NCBI RefSeq assembly: GCF_002015085.1
Contig: NZ_MUXW01000007.1
Coordinates: forward strand, 1 to 40,302
Direction: 5' to 3'
Source: Glaesserella parasuis
GTDB taxonomy: Bacteria > Pseudomonadota > Gammaproteobacteria > Enterobacterales > Pasteurellaceae
Length of the DNA stretch: 40,302 nucleotides
Shown: positions 13,267 to 19,436 of the stretch, piece after piece
Layout: each line of letters starts with the position of its first letter
Numbering within the stretch: position 1 is the first letter of the stretch
The notes under the pieces: model-generated
The model's input: only the letters and a program-made list of their open reading frames with translations
What the model was told of the DNA's origin: nothing
The model's database searches: none
Position numbers and translations under genes: made by a program

Positions 13267-14130
13267 ATGAAAAAAATGTGCAGACTTTCTGCTTTAGCTA
13301 TTTTAGTCGCAAGTATCTCAGCTTGCTCACCGTTCTCTGTTGATGAGGGCGAACTAGGGCTTGTGACTAAATATGGCGAAATCGTTGAACAAAAAGGTGC
13401 TGGATTACATTGGCGTTCGTGGTTAGAAGATGATGTTGTTTTCTCTACGCGTGAAGTGAAAGCTCGTATCGGTCAATTTGACGATAATGGCGATGTAATT
13501 TCTGGTGTGTCCGCGTACACGCGAGATACACAAACAGTAACAACGGCATTAACAATTTCCTATAAATTAACCGACCCTATTGCCGTGTATAAAAACTTCC
13601 GCACCACAGAAAATATGGCGTCTCAGTTAATTGAGCCTCGTAGTCGTCAAGCCTTAGAAGTTGTTTTCAGTAACTACACTGCACAAAAGGCCCTTGAAAA
13701 TCGAGCGCAATTATCCACTGATATTACCGCTCAAATCCGAAAAGCCGTTGAAGGCTACCCGATTGAAATCGTTTCGGTGCAATCTGTTATTCAGTTCTCG
13801 AAAGAGTATGAAAAACGAGTGGAAGAAAGTGTACAGAAAAATGTCGCTATTCAAACGGCTGAGCGTGAGCTGATTATCCAACAAAAACAAGCGGAAATCG
13901 TCAAAGTAAACGCACAGGCTAAAGCCGATGCTGAAGTTATTCAGGCTAAAGCTGATGCGGAAAAAGTTCGCTTAGCTGGCGAGGCTGAGGCAGCAGCAAT
14001 TCGAGCAAAAGGCGAGGCATTGAAAGAAAATCGACAGTTAGTGGAGCTTACCGCCGCAGAAAAATGGAATGGTGTGCTACCAACCACAATGACACCAAAT
14101 GGCACTTTGCCGTTTGTGAAGGTTCAATAA
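13267..14130 (+). CDS. SPFH/Band 7 lipoprotein (HflC/prohibitin-like)
   Basis: A 287-residue SPFH-domain protein. Signal sequence with lipobox ISAC (Cys20); the SPFH domain runs from about residue 24 (VDEGELGLVTKYGEIVEQKG) to 185; then a long alanine/glutamate coiled coil (about 200-255: AKADAEVIQAKADAEKVRLA) and a short C-terminus. Host HflK/HflC are SPFH proteins that cage the FtsH protease and influence the lambda lysis-lysogeny choice. A phage-borne, lipid-anchored relative could form its own periplasmic membrane ring or interfere with the host ring. The fold is clear; the role is inference. A 32-residue membrane peptide gene follows. Confidence 0.85.
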   Translation: MKKMCRLSALAILVASISACSPFSVDEGELGLVTKYGEIVEQKGAGLHWRSWLEDDVVFSTREVKARIGQFDDNGDVISGVSAYTRDTQTVTTALTISYKLTDPIAVYKNFRTTENMASQLIEPRSRQALEVVFSNYTAQKALENRAQLSTDITAQIRKAVEGYPIEIVSVQSVIQFSKEYEKRVEESVQKNVAIQTAERELIIQQKQAEIVKVNAQAKADAEVIQAKADAEKVRLAGEAEAAAIRAKGEALKENRQLVELTAAEKWNGVLPTTMTPNGTLPFVKVQ

Positions 14131-14164
14131 TATGCCTCAATATATAACCATAGGAGTAAATACA

Positions 14165-14263
14165 ATGTTTGTTTTAGGTATTATCGTAGGCATTGCAGTA
14201 GCTTTTGCTGCCCAAGCGTTCTTCCGTCAATATAAATTGATTGAGCGCAACAAAAGTGAATAA
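14165..14263 (+). CDS. Small membrane peptide (32 aa) downstream of SPFH gene
   Basis: Single hydrophobic helix (MFVLGIIVGIAVAFAAQAFF) followed by a basic, charged tail. AGGAG lies 8 bases before this ATG; an in-frame ATG at 14132 is possible but has no such site. It is co-transcribed with the SPFH gene and followed by a terminator, so the two probably act together. Confidence 0.55.
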   Translation: MFVLGIIVGIAVAFAAQAFFRQYKLIERNKSE

Positions 14264-14276
14264 TTAACAAAATCAG

Positions 14277-14299
14277 ACCGCTCTTTATGGGCGGTTTTC
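14277..14299 (+). terminator. Terminator
   Basis: ACCGC/GCGGT stem with a C/G extension and a small internal loop, followed by T4. It separates the SPFH pair from the Panacea pair. Confidence 0.65.
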
Positions 14300-14307
14300 T
14301 TTTGATA

Positions 14308-14405
14308 TTGACAAGCGTCAACATTTTAACCGAAAAGACAACATACAGTCTTTTTTAAACTTAAGTTTTGTTATATCATATTTTCACTTGTCAAGCTCTT
14401 GACAA
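14308..14405. promoter_or_regulatory. Palindromic operators upstream of the Panacea pair
   Basis: Two related inverted repeats: TTGAC-AAGC-GTCAA (14308-14321) and the perfect 18-mer TTGTCAAG-CT-CTTGACAA (14388-14405). TTGACA of either could serve as a -35; the best -10 is not clear. Toxin-antitoxin operons are usually autoregulated through such palindromes. The rest of 14264-14489 holds no gene. Confidence 0.5.
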
Positions 14406-14489
14406 ATTCAAAAGCCTTATCATTCGGTAAAAGTTACTGATTTTTAAGGTGTTTTTTCTGCACCCAAACCGTTATTTTGAGAAATGTTT

Positions 14490-14933
14490 ATGGCTTATTC
14501 CTCGTTATCTGTTGCAAATGCCTTCATTGAGCTTGCCCAAAATGAAGGAAAAGAACTAACAAATATGCAATTGCAAAAACTCGTTTTTTTTGCTCATGGC
14601 TATACATTGGCTTTTCTAGATAGACCACTTACGAGTGATGAAGTAAAAGCATGGACTTTTGGACCCGTGTATTCAGTTTTATATAATACTCTTAAATTTT
14701 ATGGAAAAAACCCTGTCCCAGAGTCATTACCAGGAATTCCTGAAATAATAAAAGATTCTGATGAAAATCAAATTATTGAAAGTGTTTGGAATGCTTATAA
14801 ACACCATACAGCATACCAACTCTCAGATATTTCACATAATACAGGCTCACCTTGGGATCAAGTTTGGCAAAACGATAAATTTGGCAAAATTCCAGATAAT
14901 ATTACTCGAGAATATTATAAGAGACTTATCTAA
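14490..14933 (+). CDS. Panacea-domain (DUF4065) antitoxin-like protein
   Basis: A 147-residue protein that is nearly all Panacea domain (SocA/GepA-like, DUF4065): YSSLSVANAFIELAQNEGK, the signature LQKLVFFAHGYTLAF, KAWTFGPVYSVLY and the C-terminal NTGSPWDQVW. Panacea proteins are established antitoxins that pair with many unrelated toxins, some of them membrane proteins. The start is the second of two close ATGs, giving the usual MAYS-like N-terminus. The stop overlaps the start of the next gene (TAATG). The operator-rich upstream region supports an autoregulated module. Confidence 0.85.
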   Translation: MAYSSLSVANAFIELAQNEGKELTNMQLQKLVFFAHGYTLAFLDRPLTSDEVKAWTFGPVYSVLYNTLKFYGKNPVPESLPGIPEIIKDSDENQIIESVWNAYKHHTAYQLSDISHNTGSPWDQVWQNDKFGKIPDNITREYYKRLI

Positions 14934-15325
14934 TGAATCGTTTTAATGTCAAGCCTGAACAAGCTAGAGCTAGAAATGAGGAAAACCCTTTAAATCGTAT
15001 TATTGATGGTTCAGAAGACTTAGAAGAAATTGAAAAAGCTTATAAACTACTTGAGAAACAAAATAATAATGAACTACATGGTATTCGTAAAAAGCATTTA
15101 AAACAGCTATTCATTTTGACCTGTGTTTGGTCTAGCCTTGTGGCTTTCGTATTAATATCAAATGGTTTAAAACGCTTATGGTGGTTTCCAACACCTCCCT
15201 GTTTAGAAGCATTAAAATTTGAACTAGATAGTTCTGTTATGATTGCCTTTATTACATCAACTACAGCTACTATAATTGGTTTATACACTATTGCAGCCTA
15301 TTGGCTTTTCAAGAAAAAAGAATAA
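14933..15325 (+). CDS. Putative membrane toxin paired with the Panacea protein
   Basis: A 130-residue protein: charged helical N-terminus (residues 1-58), a membrane helix at about 59-77, a WWFPTPP loop, and a second membrane helix at about 101-125 (VMIAFITSTTATIIGLYTIA) ending in KKKE. Its start overlaps the antitoxin stop, so the two are translated together. Panacea partners include small toxins that damage membranes, and the two-helix plan fits. I do not recognise the family by name, and toxicity is inferred only from the pairing. Confidence 0.6.
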   Translation: MNRFNVKPEQARARNEENPLNRIIDGSEDLEEIEKAYKLLEKQNNNELHGIRKKHLKQLFILTCVWSSLVAFVLISNGLKRLWWFPTPPCLEALKFELDSSVMIAFITSTTATIIGLYTIAAYWLFKKKE

Positions 15326-15330
15326 TTTGA

Positions 15331-15356
15331 CAAAAAAGGGCATTACGCCCCTTTTT
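15331..15356. terminator. Bidirectional terminator
   Basis: AAAAAGGGC and GCCCCTTTTT around the loop ATTAC. It lies between the convergent genes ending at 15325 (plus) and 15343 (minus), overlapping the end of the latter. Confidence 0.7.
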
Positions 15357-15531
15357 GAGATTGCTCGAAGAGTTCAATCGCCTGCTCAAGCACTTTACCT
15401 TTTGAAATGCCTAGCTCAACGGCTAAGCGGTCGATTTGTTCTGATACTGATTGATGAATTTTAAACGACTTGGTAACAATCCCACGTTTAGCTTCACTGC
15501 GAGCGTTAATTTCAGTTCTTGACAGAGCCAT
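15343..15531 (-). CDS. Ribbon-helix-helix DNA-binding protein (62 aa)
   Basis: A small basic protein with an RHH fold: strand TKSFKIHQS at about residues 20-28, helix VSEQIDRLAVEL, turn GISKG, then helix KVLEQAIELFEQ. Such proteins act as repressors or antitoxins binding short palindromes. It is the distal gene of a minus-strand operon whose promoter has a 14-bp near-palindrome between -35 and -10, a natural target for autoregulation. It is preceded in the same transcript by a 19-codon ORF. AGGA lies before the ATG. Confidence 0.75.
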   Translation of the reverse strand: MALSRTEINARSEAKRGIVTKSFKIHQSVSEQIDRLAVELGISKGKVLEQAIELFEQSQKGA

Positions 15532-15598
15532 AATAAAATCCTATGATTTGAAGTGTTGAAGAACTGGGAGCTTTCACCCCCAGTTTACTATCGGTTAA

Positions 15599-15658
15599 TT
15601 AGTATGCCGGCAAGCTAACACTAAGTAACACGATAATAAGGAAAATGCGAATTAACAT
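15599..15658 (-). CDS. 19-residue hydrophobic peptide
   Basis: Encodes MLIRIFLIIVLLSVSLPAY. GAGGAAA lies 6 bases before the ATG. It is a single hydrophobic helix with one arginine, the type seen in type I toxins and tiny regulatory membrane peptides. It is the first ORF of the minus-strand transcript that opens with two hairpins and continues to the RHH gene. Very short, so support rests on the RBS, the promoter and the hydrophobic pattern. Confidence 0.45.
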   Translation of the reverse strand: MLIRIFLIIVLLSVSLPAY

Positions 15659-15675
15659 ATTTCTTTCCTCTTCAA

Positions 15676-15758
15676 GCGTGAGGATTAAGCCTCGCACTCA
15701 CTTTCAAGCTATCCCTTGAAAGTGAGATTATTATATAGTATGTTTACATACAAATCAA
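15676..15758 (-). promoter_or_regulatory. Strong promoter, spacer operator and 5' hairpins
   Basis: On the minus strand: TTGATT (15753-15758), 17-bp spacer, TATAAT (15730-15735). The spacer holds the near-palindrome GTATGT-TT-ACATAC (15738-15751). The start is expected near 15723, inside a perfect 12-bp inverted repeat (15697-15708 and 15715-15726, 6-base loop) that would fold at the very 5' end of the RNA. A second hairpin (15676-15695) follows before the 19-codon ORF. Confidence 0.7.
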
Positions 15759-15771
15759 CAGAAATTTAAAG

Positions 15772-15801
15772 AAAGCCTACAATTTATTTTGTGGGCTTTT
15801 T
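15772..15801 (+). terminator. Terminator upstream of C4-like RNA 2
   Basis: AAGCCTACAA pairs with TTGTGGGCTT (one G-U pair) across a 6-base loop, followed by T-rich DNA. It isolates the next promoter from early transcription. Confidence 0.75.
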
Positions 15802-15804
15802 TAT

Positions 15805-15834
15805 TTGACAAACCGCCCCCCTTCGGATTAAGAT
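15805..15834 (+). promoter_or_regulatory. Promoter for C4-like RNA 2 and antirepressor 2
   Basis: TTGACA (15805-15810), 18-bp spacer, TAAGAT (15829-15834). The C-rich spacer start (AACCGCCCCC) matches the style of the promoter at 5585. Confidence 0.65.
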
Positions 15835-15840
15835 AACCGC

Positions 15841-15890
15841 ACTACACAACGAAAGTCGGTTACTCGCTCCGATACAAAGCGGTTTTTTTG
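15841..15890 (+). ncRNA. C4-type antisense RNA 2
   Basis: An about 50-nt RNA from the promoter above to a T7 run (15883-15889). It shares the segment CAAC(A)GAAAGTCGG with RNA 1, then has a hairpin TCGG/CCGA (15856-15872). The segment CAACGAAAG (15847-15855) is complementary to CTTTCGTTG (15973-15981) in the next gene's leader, and ACTAC (15841-15845) continues the pairing with GTAGT (15982-15986). The pairing sequence differs from RNA 1, so the two should not cross-regulate. The terminator stem is weaker than that of RNA 1. Confidence 0.6.
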
Positions 15891-16045
15891 TACCTAAAAT
15901 TTAGGTAGCGATCAGTTATGATCGGGTCGAGAGAGCCTAATACAATACCTTTGTGGAAATAAGCTCCGCCATCTTTCGTTGGTAGTTGAAGCCCGATCAC
16001 CTACTAAGTGATCGACTACTGAACTAAAACGAAAGGTACAAAATT
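15891..16045 (+). promoter_or_regulatory. Antirepressor 2 leader with C4 target and self-pairing RBS
   Basis: Contains the 17-bp palindrome TACCTAAA-A-TTTAGGTA (15891-15907), hairpins CGATCA/TGATCG (15909-15924) and GATCAC/GTGATC (15995-16013), and the C4 target at 15973-15986. AACTAAAACGAAAG (16022-16035), which includes the ribosome binding site, can pair with the same target. This is the same competition design as at 5702-5889, in different sequence. Confidence 0.6.
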
Positions 16046-16864
16046 ATGTCAAATCAACTTACTTTCCAAAACGTAGCATTAACTGCGATCCAACGTAACA
16101 ACCAAACTTATATTTCATCAAGTGATTTAGCATTAGCTTTACAATATCAACATACTAATTCTATTGCTAAAATTTATGAAAGAAATGCTGATGAATTTAC
16201 TGCCGATATGACAACCGTAGTCAAATTGACTACGAATGGCATTAACGGTTCTAACCGCCAAATTGAGCAGAGAATTTTCAGTCTGCGTGGTTGTCACCTA
16301 ATCGCAATGTTCGCCCGTACCAAAGTCGCCAAAGATTTTCGCAAATGGGTGTTGGATATTCTCGACCGTGAGATTTTGCAAAATGAACAACAAATCGCAC
16401 CGCTTACAATTACCCCAGAGCAACAACGAGCTATACAGGAAGCGGTACAACAGGCTCACTATCGAACAGGATTACACTGGCAAGAAATCTACTCTCGGCT
16501 CAAAAGCACTTTTAACGTAGCGAAGTATGACCAACTACCGCAAACAATGTTTGAACACGTTATTAACTTCTTAAACACACTCGGCAATCAATACCGCCCG
16601 ATTGACCGCAGTAAAAAAGACATCACCATTGCAGGTTTAGATGCAGAACAAATCGCCAAATATCTTGTAAGAGCCAGAGCCTTTGCAAAGGAAGTCGAAG
16701 TATTTCATCGTAAACTGTACGAAGATTTAGGCATTCCACGTTATGTTAGAAATGACATCGCAGGGAAAGCATACGACATCGCACACGAATTTAACGTATG
16801 GCTTGACCCTTTTATTGAACAAGTCTTACCCCAGCTTAATCAACAACGATTAGCAAGATTTTAA
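16046..16864 (+). CDS. Phage antirepressor 2 (P22AR/Bro-N-like N-terminus)
   Basis: A 272-residue antirepressor. The N-terminal ~110 residues differ from antirepressor 1: MSNQLTFQNVALTAIQRNNQ, LALALQYQHTNSIAKIYERN, then QRIFSLRGCHLIAMFARTKVA and DFRKWVLDILDRE, like P22AR-N or Bro-N domains. The C-terminal 157 residues nearly match antirepressor 1, differing by only a few residues. Interchangeable N-domains on a common C-domain suggest different repressor targets. The RBS GAAAGG is within the leader hairpin. It is followed by a small membrane peptide gene. Confidence 0.85.
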   Translation: MSNQLTFQNVALTAIQRNNQTYISSSDLALALQYQHTNSIAKIYERNADEFTADMTTVVKLTTNGINGSNRQIEQRIFSLRGCHLIAMFARTKVAKDFRKWVLDILDREILQNEQQIAPLTITPEQQRAIQEAVQQAHYRTGLHWQEIYSRLKSTFNVAKYDQLPQTMFEHVINFLNTLGNQYRPIDRSKKDITIAGLDAEQIAKYLVRARAFAKEVEVFHRKLYEDLGIPRYVRNDIAGKAYDIAHEFNVWLDPFIEQVLPQLNQQRLARF

Positions 16865-16889
16865 CCACAACCCAACACCGACCGCACAT
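16390..16889 (+). repeat. About 500-bp direct repeat, copy 2
   Basis: Matches 6219-6717 at a constant offset of 10,171 bp; see copy 1. It covers the C-terminal half of antirepressor 2 and the start of its 3' flank. Confidence 0.9.
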
Positions 16890-16933
16890 TGCAAAAATCG
16901 TGCGGCGGTTCCCCACACCCAAATTAAGAGAAA

Positions 16934-17047
16934 ATGACGATGAAATACGCAAAAATCCTACTATTTTTAACCGCTTTCTACCTCGTAGCCGACCACCTCG
17001 AGTTATACAACGACTGCGACGGCTACATCTGCGAAACCCGAAAATAA
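16934..17047 (+). CDS. Small membrane peptide (37 aa)
   Basis: Begins MTMKYAKILLFLTAFYLVAD: one membrane helix, then an acidic tail with two cysteines (NDCDGYICETRK). A second ATG at 16940 is equally possible. The site upstream (AAGAGA) is modest. It lies between antirepressor 2 and the next operon gene. Function unknown. Confidence 0.45.
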   Translation: MTMKYAKILLFLTAFYLVADHLELYNDCDGYICETRK

Positions 17048-17068
17048 CCCACTTATAGGAGAAAATGA

Positions 17069-17362
17069 ATGACCGAAACCATCAGCGTAAACCACCGCAC
17101 TTTTCAAACGCTCGCCATACAGTCATTACGCTACTGTATGGGACGTAGAACCTTTGCCGTGATAGATTGCGTGAAGTTTATTCGTGAACACTGGCAAGAC
17201 CTTACCAAACACGCCAAAGCCATCATCATTCGAGATTTAGATGAGGCTCTACAATCCCACGAAGACGACCTAAGAGACAATAGAGGATATTGCTACTTAG
17301 GCGACCAGTGCTACTACCAAAAATGGAAAAACCTAAGAGAATGGATCAACGAACAAGCCTAG
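17069..17362 (+). CDS. Hypothetical phage protein (97 aa)
   Basis: Function unknown. A helical protein with the segment LAIQSLRYCMGRRTFAVIDC, seen as a general plan in small proteins of phage left arms (a helix with a GRRT turn, then a KFIREHW helix). AGGAG lies 8 bases before the ATG. Its last bases form the left arm of the terminator that follows. Confidence 0.65.
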   Translation: MTETISVNHRTFQTLAIQSLRYCMGRRTFAVIDCVKFIREHWQDLTKHAKAIIIRDLDEALQSHEDDLRDNRGYCYLGDQCYYQKWKNLREWINEQA

Positions 17363-17379
17363 CGAAAGCTAGGTTTTTT
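17358..17379 (+). terminator. Terminator
   Basis: Perfect CCTAGC-GAAA-GCTAGG stem (17358-17373) with a GNRA tetraloop, followed by T6. Confidence 0.85.
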
Positions 17380-17393
17380 ATTGGAGGAAAAAG

Positions 17394-17684
17394 ATGGAAA
17401 CACAAAACATCGTAACTAATGAACAGGTATTTGAAAAATTATGTGCTATCGAAGAATTACTACTGAGTCCTCAAATAGAAAAAGGTTTGTGGAGCATTAA
17501 GGATGTTGCTAATTATATGGACCTATCTTATAGGCACGTTTATGAAAATATCGTAACAGACCCTCGTTTTCCAGCCCCTGTGGATATTCCTGGAAAAGAT
17601 GGAGCTAAGCCCAAAAAACTATACATAAAAACAGAGGTTATCTCTTACTTTGAAAGGCACAAACAAAAGAAAAATAGAATTTAA
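17394..17684 (+). CDS. Excisionase-like winged-helix (AlpA/HTH_17) protein
   Basis: A 96-residue protein. An N-terminal helix (VFEKLCAIEELLL) is followed by a MerR/AlpA-like unit: LWSIKDVANYMDLSYRHVYE, then RFPAPVDIPGKDGAKPKKLY forming the wing, and VISYFERHKQK. Its place next to the integrase and its size make it the directionality factor (Xis). It ends the early operon and converges on int, overlapping its stop by 4 bp. GGAGG lies 8 bases before the ATG. Confidence 0.8.
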   Translation: METQNIVTNEQVFEKLCAIEELLLSPQIEKGLWSIKDVANYMDLSYRHVYENIVTDPRFPAPVDIPGKDGAKPKKLYIKTEVISYFERHKQKKNRI

Positions 17685-18679
17685 CCTAATATCCCTGCAA
17701 CATCACTCATATCAGGGGCATAATAAGTATTCAATAATATTTTAATATCCCTATGCCCTGATATTTTAGCCAATGTCATCACATCTACTTTTTTAGCTAA
17801 TCGAGATAAGGCTTCCCGTCTTGTATCGTGGAAATGTAAATCTTGATCTGCCAAGCCTGCCAACTCTTTCATCTTACGAAAGATTGCATCGTGAGAACTT
17901 GACTTAACTTGAAAAACAGTTTGATTACACTCAGATTTCACTTTTTCCAAATGACGCAAAATCTTAATTGCAGTAGAAGATAAAGGAACTGTTCTCGCAA
18001 AGCCATTTTTAGTTTTTGGTAAAAATGCTGTTGATTTATTAAAATCAACATCTTCCCATTTCAAATTACAAATCTCACCGACCCTCATAGCTGTTTCGAT
18101 AGCAAATAGAATAGACGCTCCCACTCGACTAATCATTGTTTCTGGCTGCTTATCAAAATCAAATCCAGACACAAATAGCAATCTATCTATCTCATCTTGA
18201 GAATAACGCCTTGTCCGTGGCGGTGGCTCTTTTGGTTTATCAACAAGGGATAATGGATTACTTTTTAGAAACTCCCACTTAATTGCTTGTGAAACAACGG
18301 CAGATAAACTAACTCTTTCTCGAAGAACACTTAAAACAGATACTTCGGTTAATCTCTTGTTTTGCCATTTCTCAAAATGCTCTTTGTTTAAATCTTCTAG
18401 CTCAACACGCCCTAAAGGTGTTTTAGCAATACGATTTAATCTCAAACTTTCTTCTCTTGCTCCACCTTTATTTACAGTCACTTCCGCAACATATTTATCA
18501 ATTAATTCTGCAAAAGTCATCTTAGGGATAGAGCTATATTCTCCAGCTTCAATTTGAGATTCAACACTTATAGCCCATCTACTCGCCTCTACCTTAGTTG
18601 AAAAAGTAGCATTTTTACGAATACCTTTTTTATTAATCTGTACTCGCCATTTATCCCCTCTTTTAATGATGGTAGCCAT
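17681..18679 (-). CDS. int: Phage tyrosine-recombinase integrase
   Basis: A 332-residue integrase. The N-terminal arm-binding region is at residues 1-50 (GDKWRVQINKKGIRKNATFS), the core-binding domain about 54-150 and the catalytic domain 155-325. Catalytic residues: Arg199 (TAMRVGEI), Lys224 (TKNG), His284 and Arg287 (HDTRREAL), His309 (GHRDI) and Tyr320 (NTYYAP). It integrates and, with Xis, excises the phage at the tRNA-Leu 3' end. It faces away from the tRNA, opposite to the early operon. Repeats in its upstream region are candidate binding sites. Confidence 0.95.
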   Translation of the reverse strand: MATIIKRGDKWRVQINKKGIRKNATFSTKVEASRWAISVESQIEAGEYSSIPKMTFAELIDKYVAEVTVNKGGAREESLRLNRIAKTPLGRVELEDLNKEHFEKWQNKRLTEVSVLSVLRERVSLSAVVSQAIKWEFLKSNPLSLVDKPKEPPPRTRRYSQDEIDRLLFVSGFDFDKQPETMISRVGASILFAIETAMRVGEICNLKWEDVDFNKSTAFLPKTKNGFARTVPLSSTAIKILRHLEKVKSECNQTVFQVKSSSHDAIFRKMKELAGLADQDLHFHDTRREALSRLAKKVDVMTLAKISGHRDIKILLNTYYAPDMSDVAGILG

Positions 18680-18882
18680 ATACTTTCATAACCTCTGGTG
18701 TAATTCGTGGTGTAAATTTGGTGTAATCGAAGTATAAACTAGAATAAAAAAGAATAAAATAGGCTCAATTAACTATATACAAAAACATACTGTATATTAC
18801 TGTATTTAATTCATAACTAATTGAAAAACAATGGTTTTTAGGAATAAAAAAAGCCTAGTCGTTAAACTAGGCTTTTGATTAT
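18680..18882. promoter_or_regulatory. att arm region: integrase and Xis candidate sites
   Basis: Three direct repeats GGTGTAA at 18697-18703, 18709-18715 and 18720-18726 (spacings 12 and 11 bp) lie just upstream of int and are likely arm-type integrase sites. TACTGTAT occurs twice, at 18788-18795 and 18798-18805, 10 bp apart, as expected for cooperative Xis binding. The crossover core should lie within the tRNA 3' end (from 18883); the other att site is outside the window. Confidence 0.55.
18846..18876 (-). terminator. Terminator after tRNA-Leu
   Basis: AAGCCTAG/CTAGGCTT stem (18851-18858 / 18867-18874), with an A-run on the plus strand that reads as a T-run downstream of the tRNA. The sequence could function in both directions. 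Confidence 0.8.
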
Positions 18883-18968
18883 TGGTGCTCTGGGCGAGAC
18901 TCGAACTCGCACATCCTCTGGACACTACCCCCTCAAGATAGCGTGTCTACCAATTCCACCACCAGAGC
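18883..18968 (-). tRNA. tRNA-Leu (anticodon GAG)
   Basis: An 86-nt class II tRNA with encoded CCA. Acceptor GCTCTGG pairs with CCAGAGC; the D-arm is GGTGGAATTGGTAGACAC; the anticodon stem CTATC/GGTAG has loop TTGAGGG, giving GAG; the T-arm has GTTCGAGTC. secG lies just upstream, as with leuU in E. coli. Its 3' end faces the prophage and serves as the attachment site; the tRNA is intact. Confidence 0.96.
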
Positions 18969-18981
18969 GTAAATTCTATTT

Positions 18982-19311
18982 TTATTGAGGAATATCGCTA
19001 TTTTCTATTTTAGCTGGAGTAACTTCTTGTTTTTGCTCTACGTTACTTAAATCTTCAAATTGGCTTTTTGGTGCTGCAGTTTGTGAATTTAAGTTGCCGA
19101 TAACGAGGCTTACGCTAAAAAAGATAATCGCTAAAATCGCTGTTGTTCTTGATAAAAAGTTTGCAGAACCTGCTGAACCAAATACCGTTCCAGCTGCACC
19201 AGCACCAAATGAAGCACCAGCGTCTGCACCTTTACCCTGTTGCATTAAAATAAAGCCAACGAGGAAGATTGCAACAACGAGATAAACAATAGTCAGTACA
19301 TTAATTAACAT
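18982..19311 (-). CDS. secG: SecG, protein translocase subunit
   Basis: A 109-residue SecG. Two membrane helices (about residues 3-22 and 54-73) flank the conserved loop LMQQGKGADAGASFGAGAAG and TVFGSAGSANFLSRTTA. It assists SecYEA preprotein export. The C-terminal tail is acidic and variable. The gene is followed by tRNA-Leu(GAG), the same order as E. coli, which marks this as undisturbed core chromosome. Confidence 0.96.
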   Translation of the reverse strand: MLINVLTIVYLVVAIFLVGFILMQQGKGADAGASFGAGAAGTVFGSAGSANFLSRTTAILAIIFFSVSLVIGNLNSQTAAPKSQFEDLSNVEQKQEVTPAKIENSDIPQ

Positions 19312-19332
19312 TGTGTTCTCTTTAATCTGTTC

Positions 19333-19360
19333 AAAATAAAATTCCGCAGGTTGCGGAATT
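19333..19360 (-). terminator. Terminator after topB
   Basis: Perfect AATTCCGCA/TGCGGAATT stem with a 3-base loop; in the minus direction it is followed by TTTATTTT. Confidence 0.8.
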
Positions 19361-19436
19361 AACTTTCGATGGCGTGAATAATAGCTATCTTTACTTTTCC
19401 TTGCAAGTGGATTTTATCAATTTCTGTGTATTCGGT

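Noticed and set aside
18788..18805. LexA box at the TACTGTAT repeats.
   Set aside because: Only direct half-sites are present, not CTGT-N8-ACAG; 10-bp direct repeats fit Xis better.
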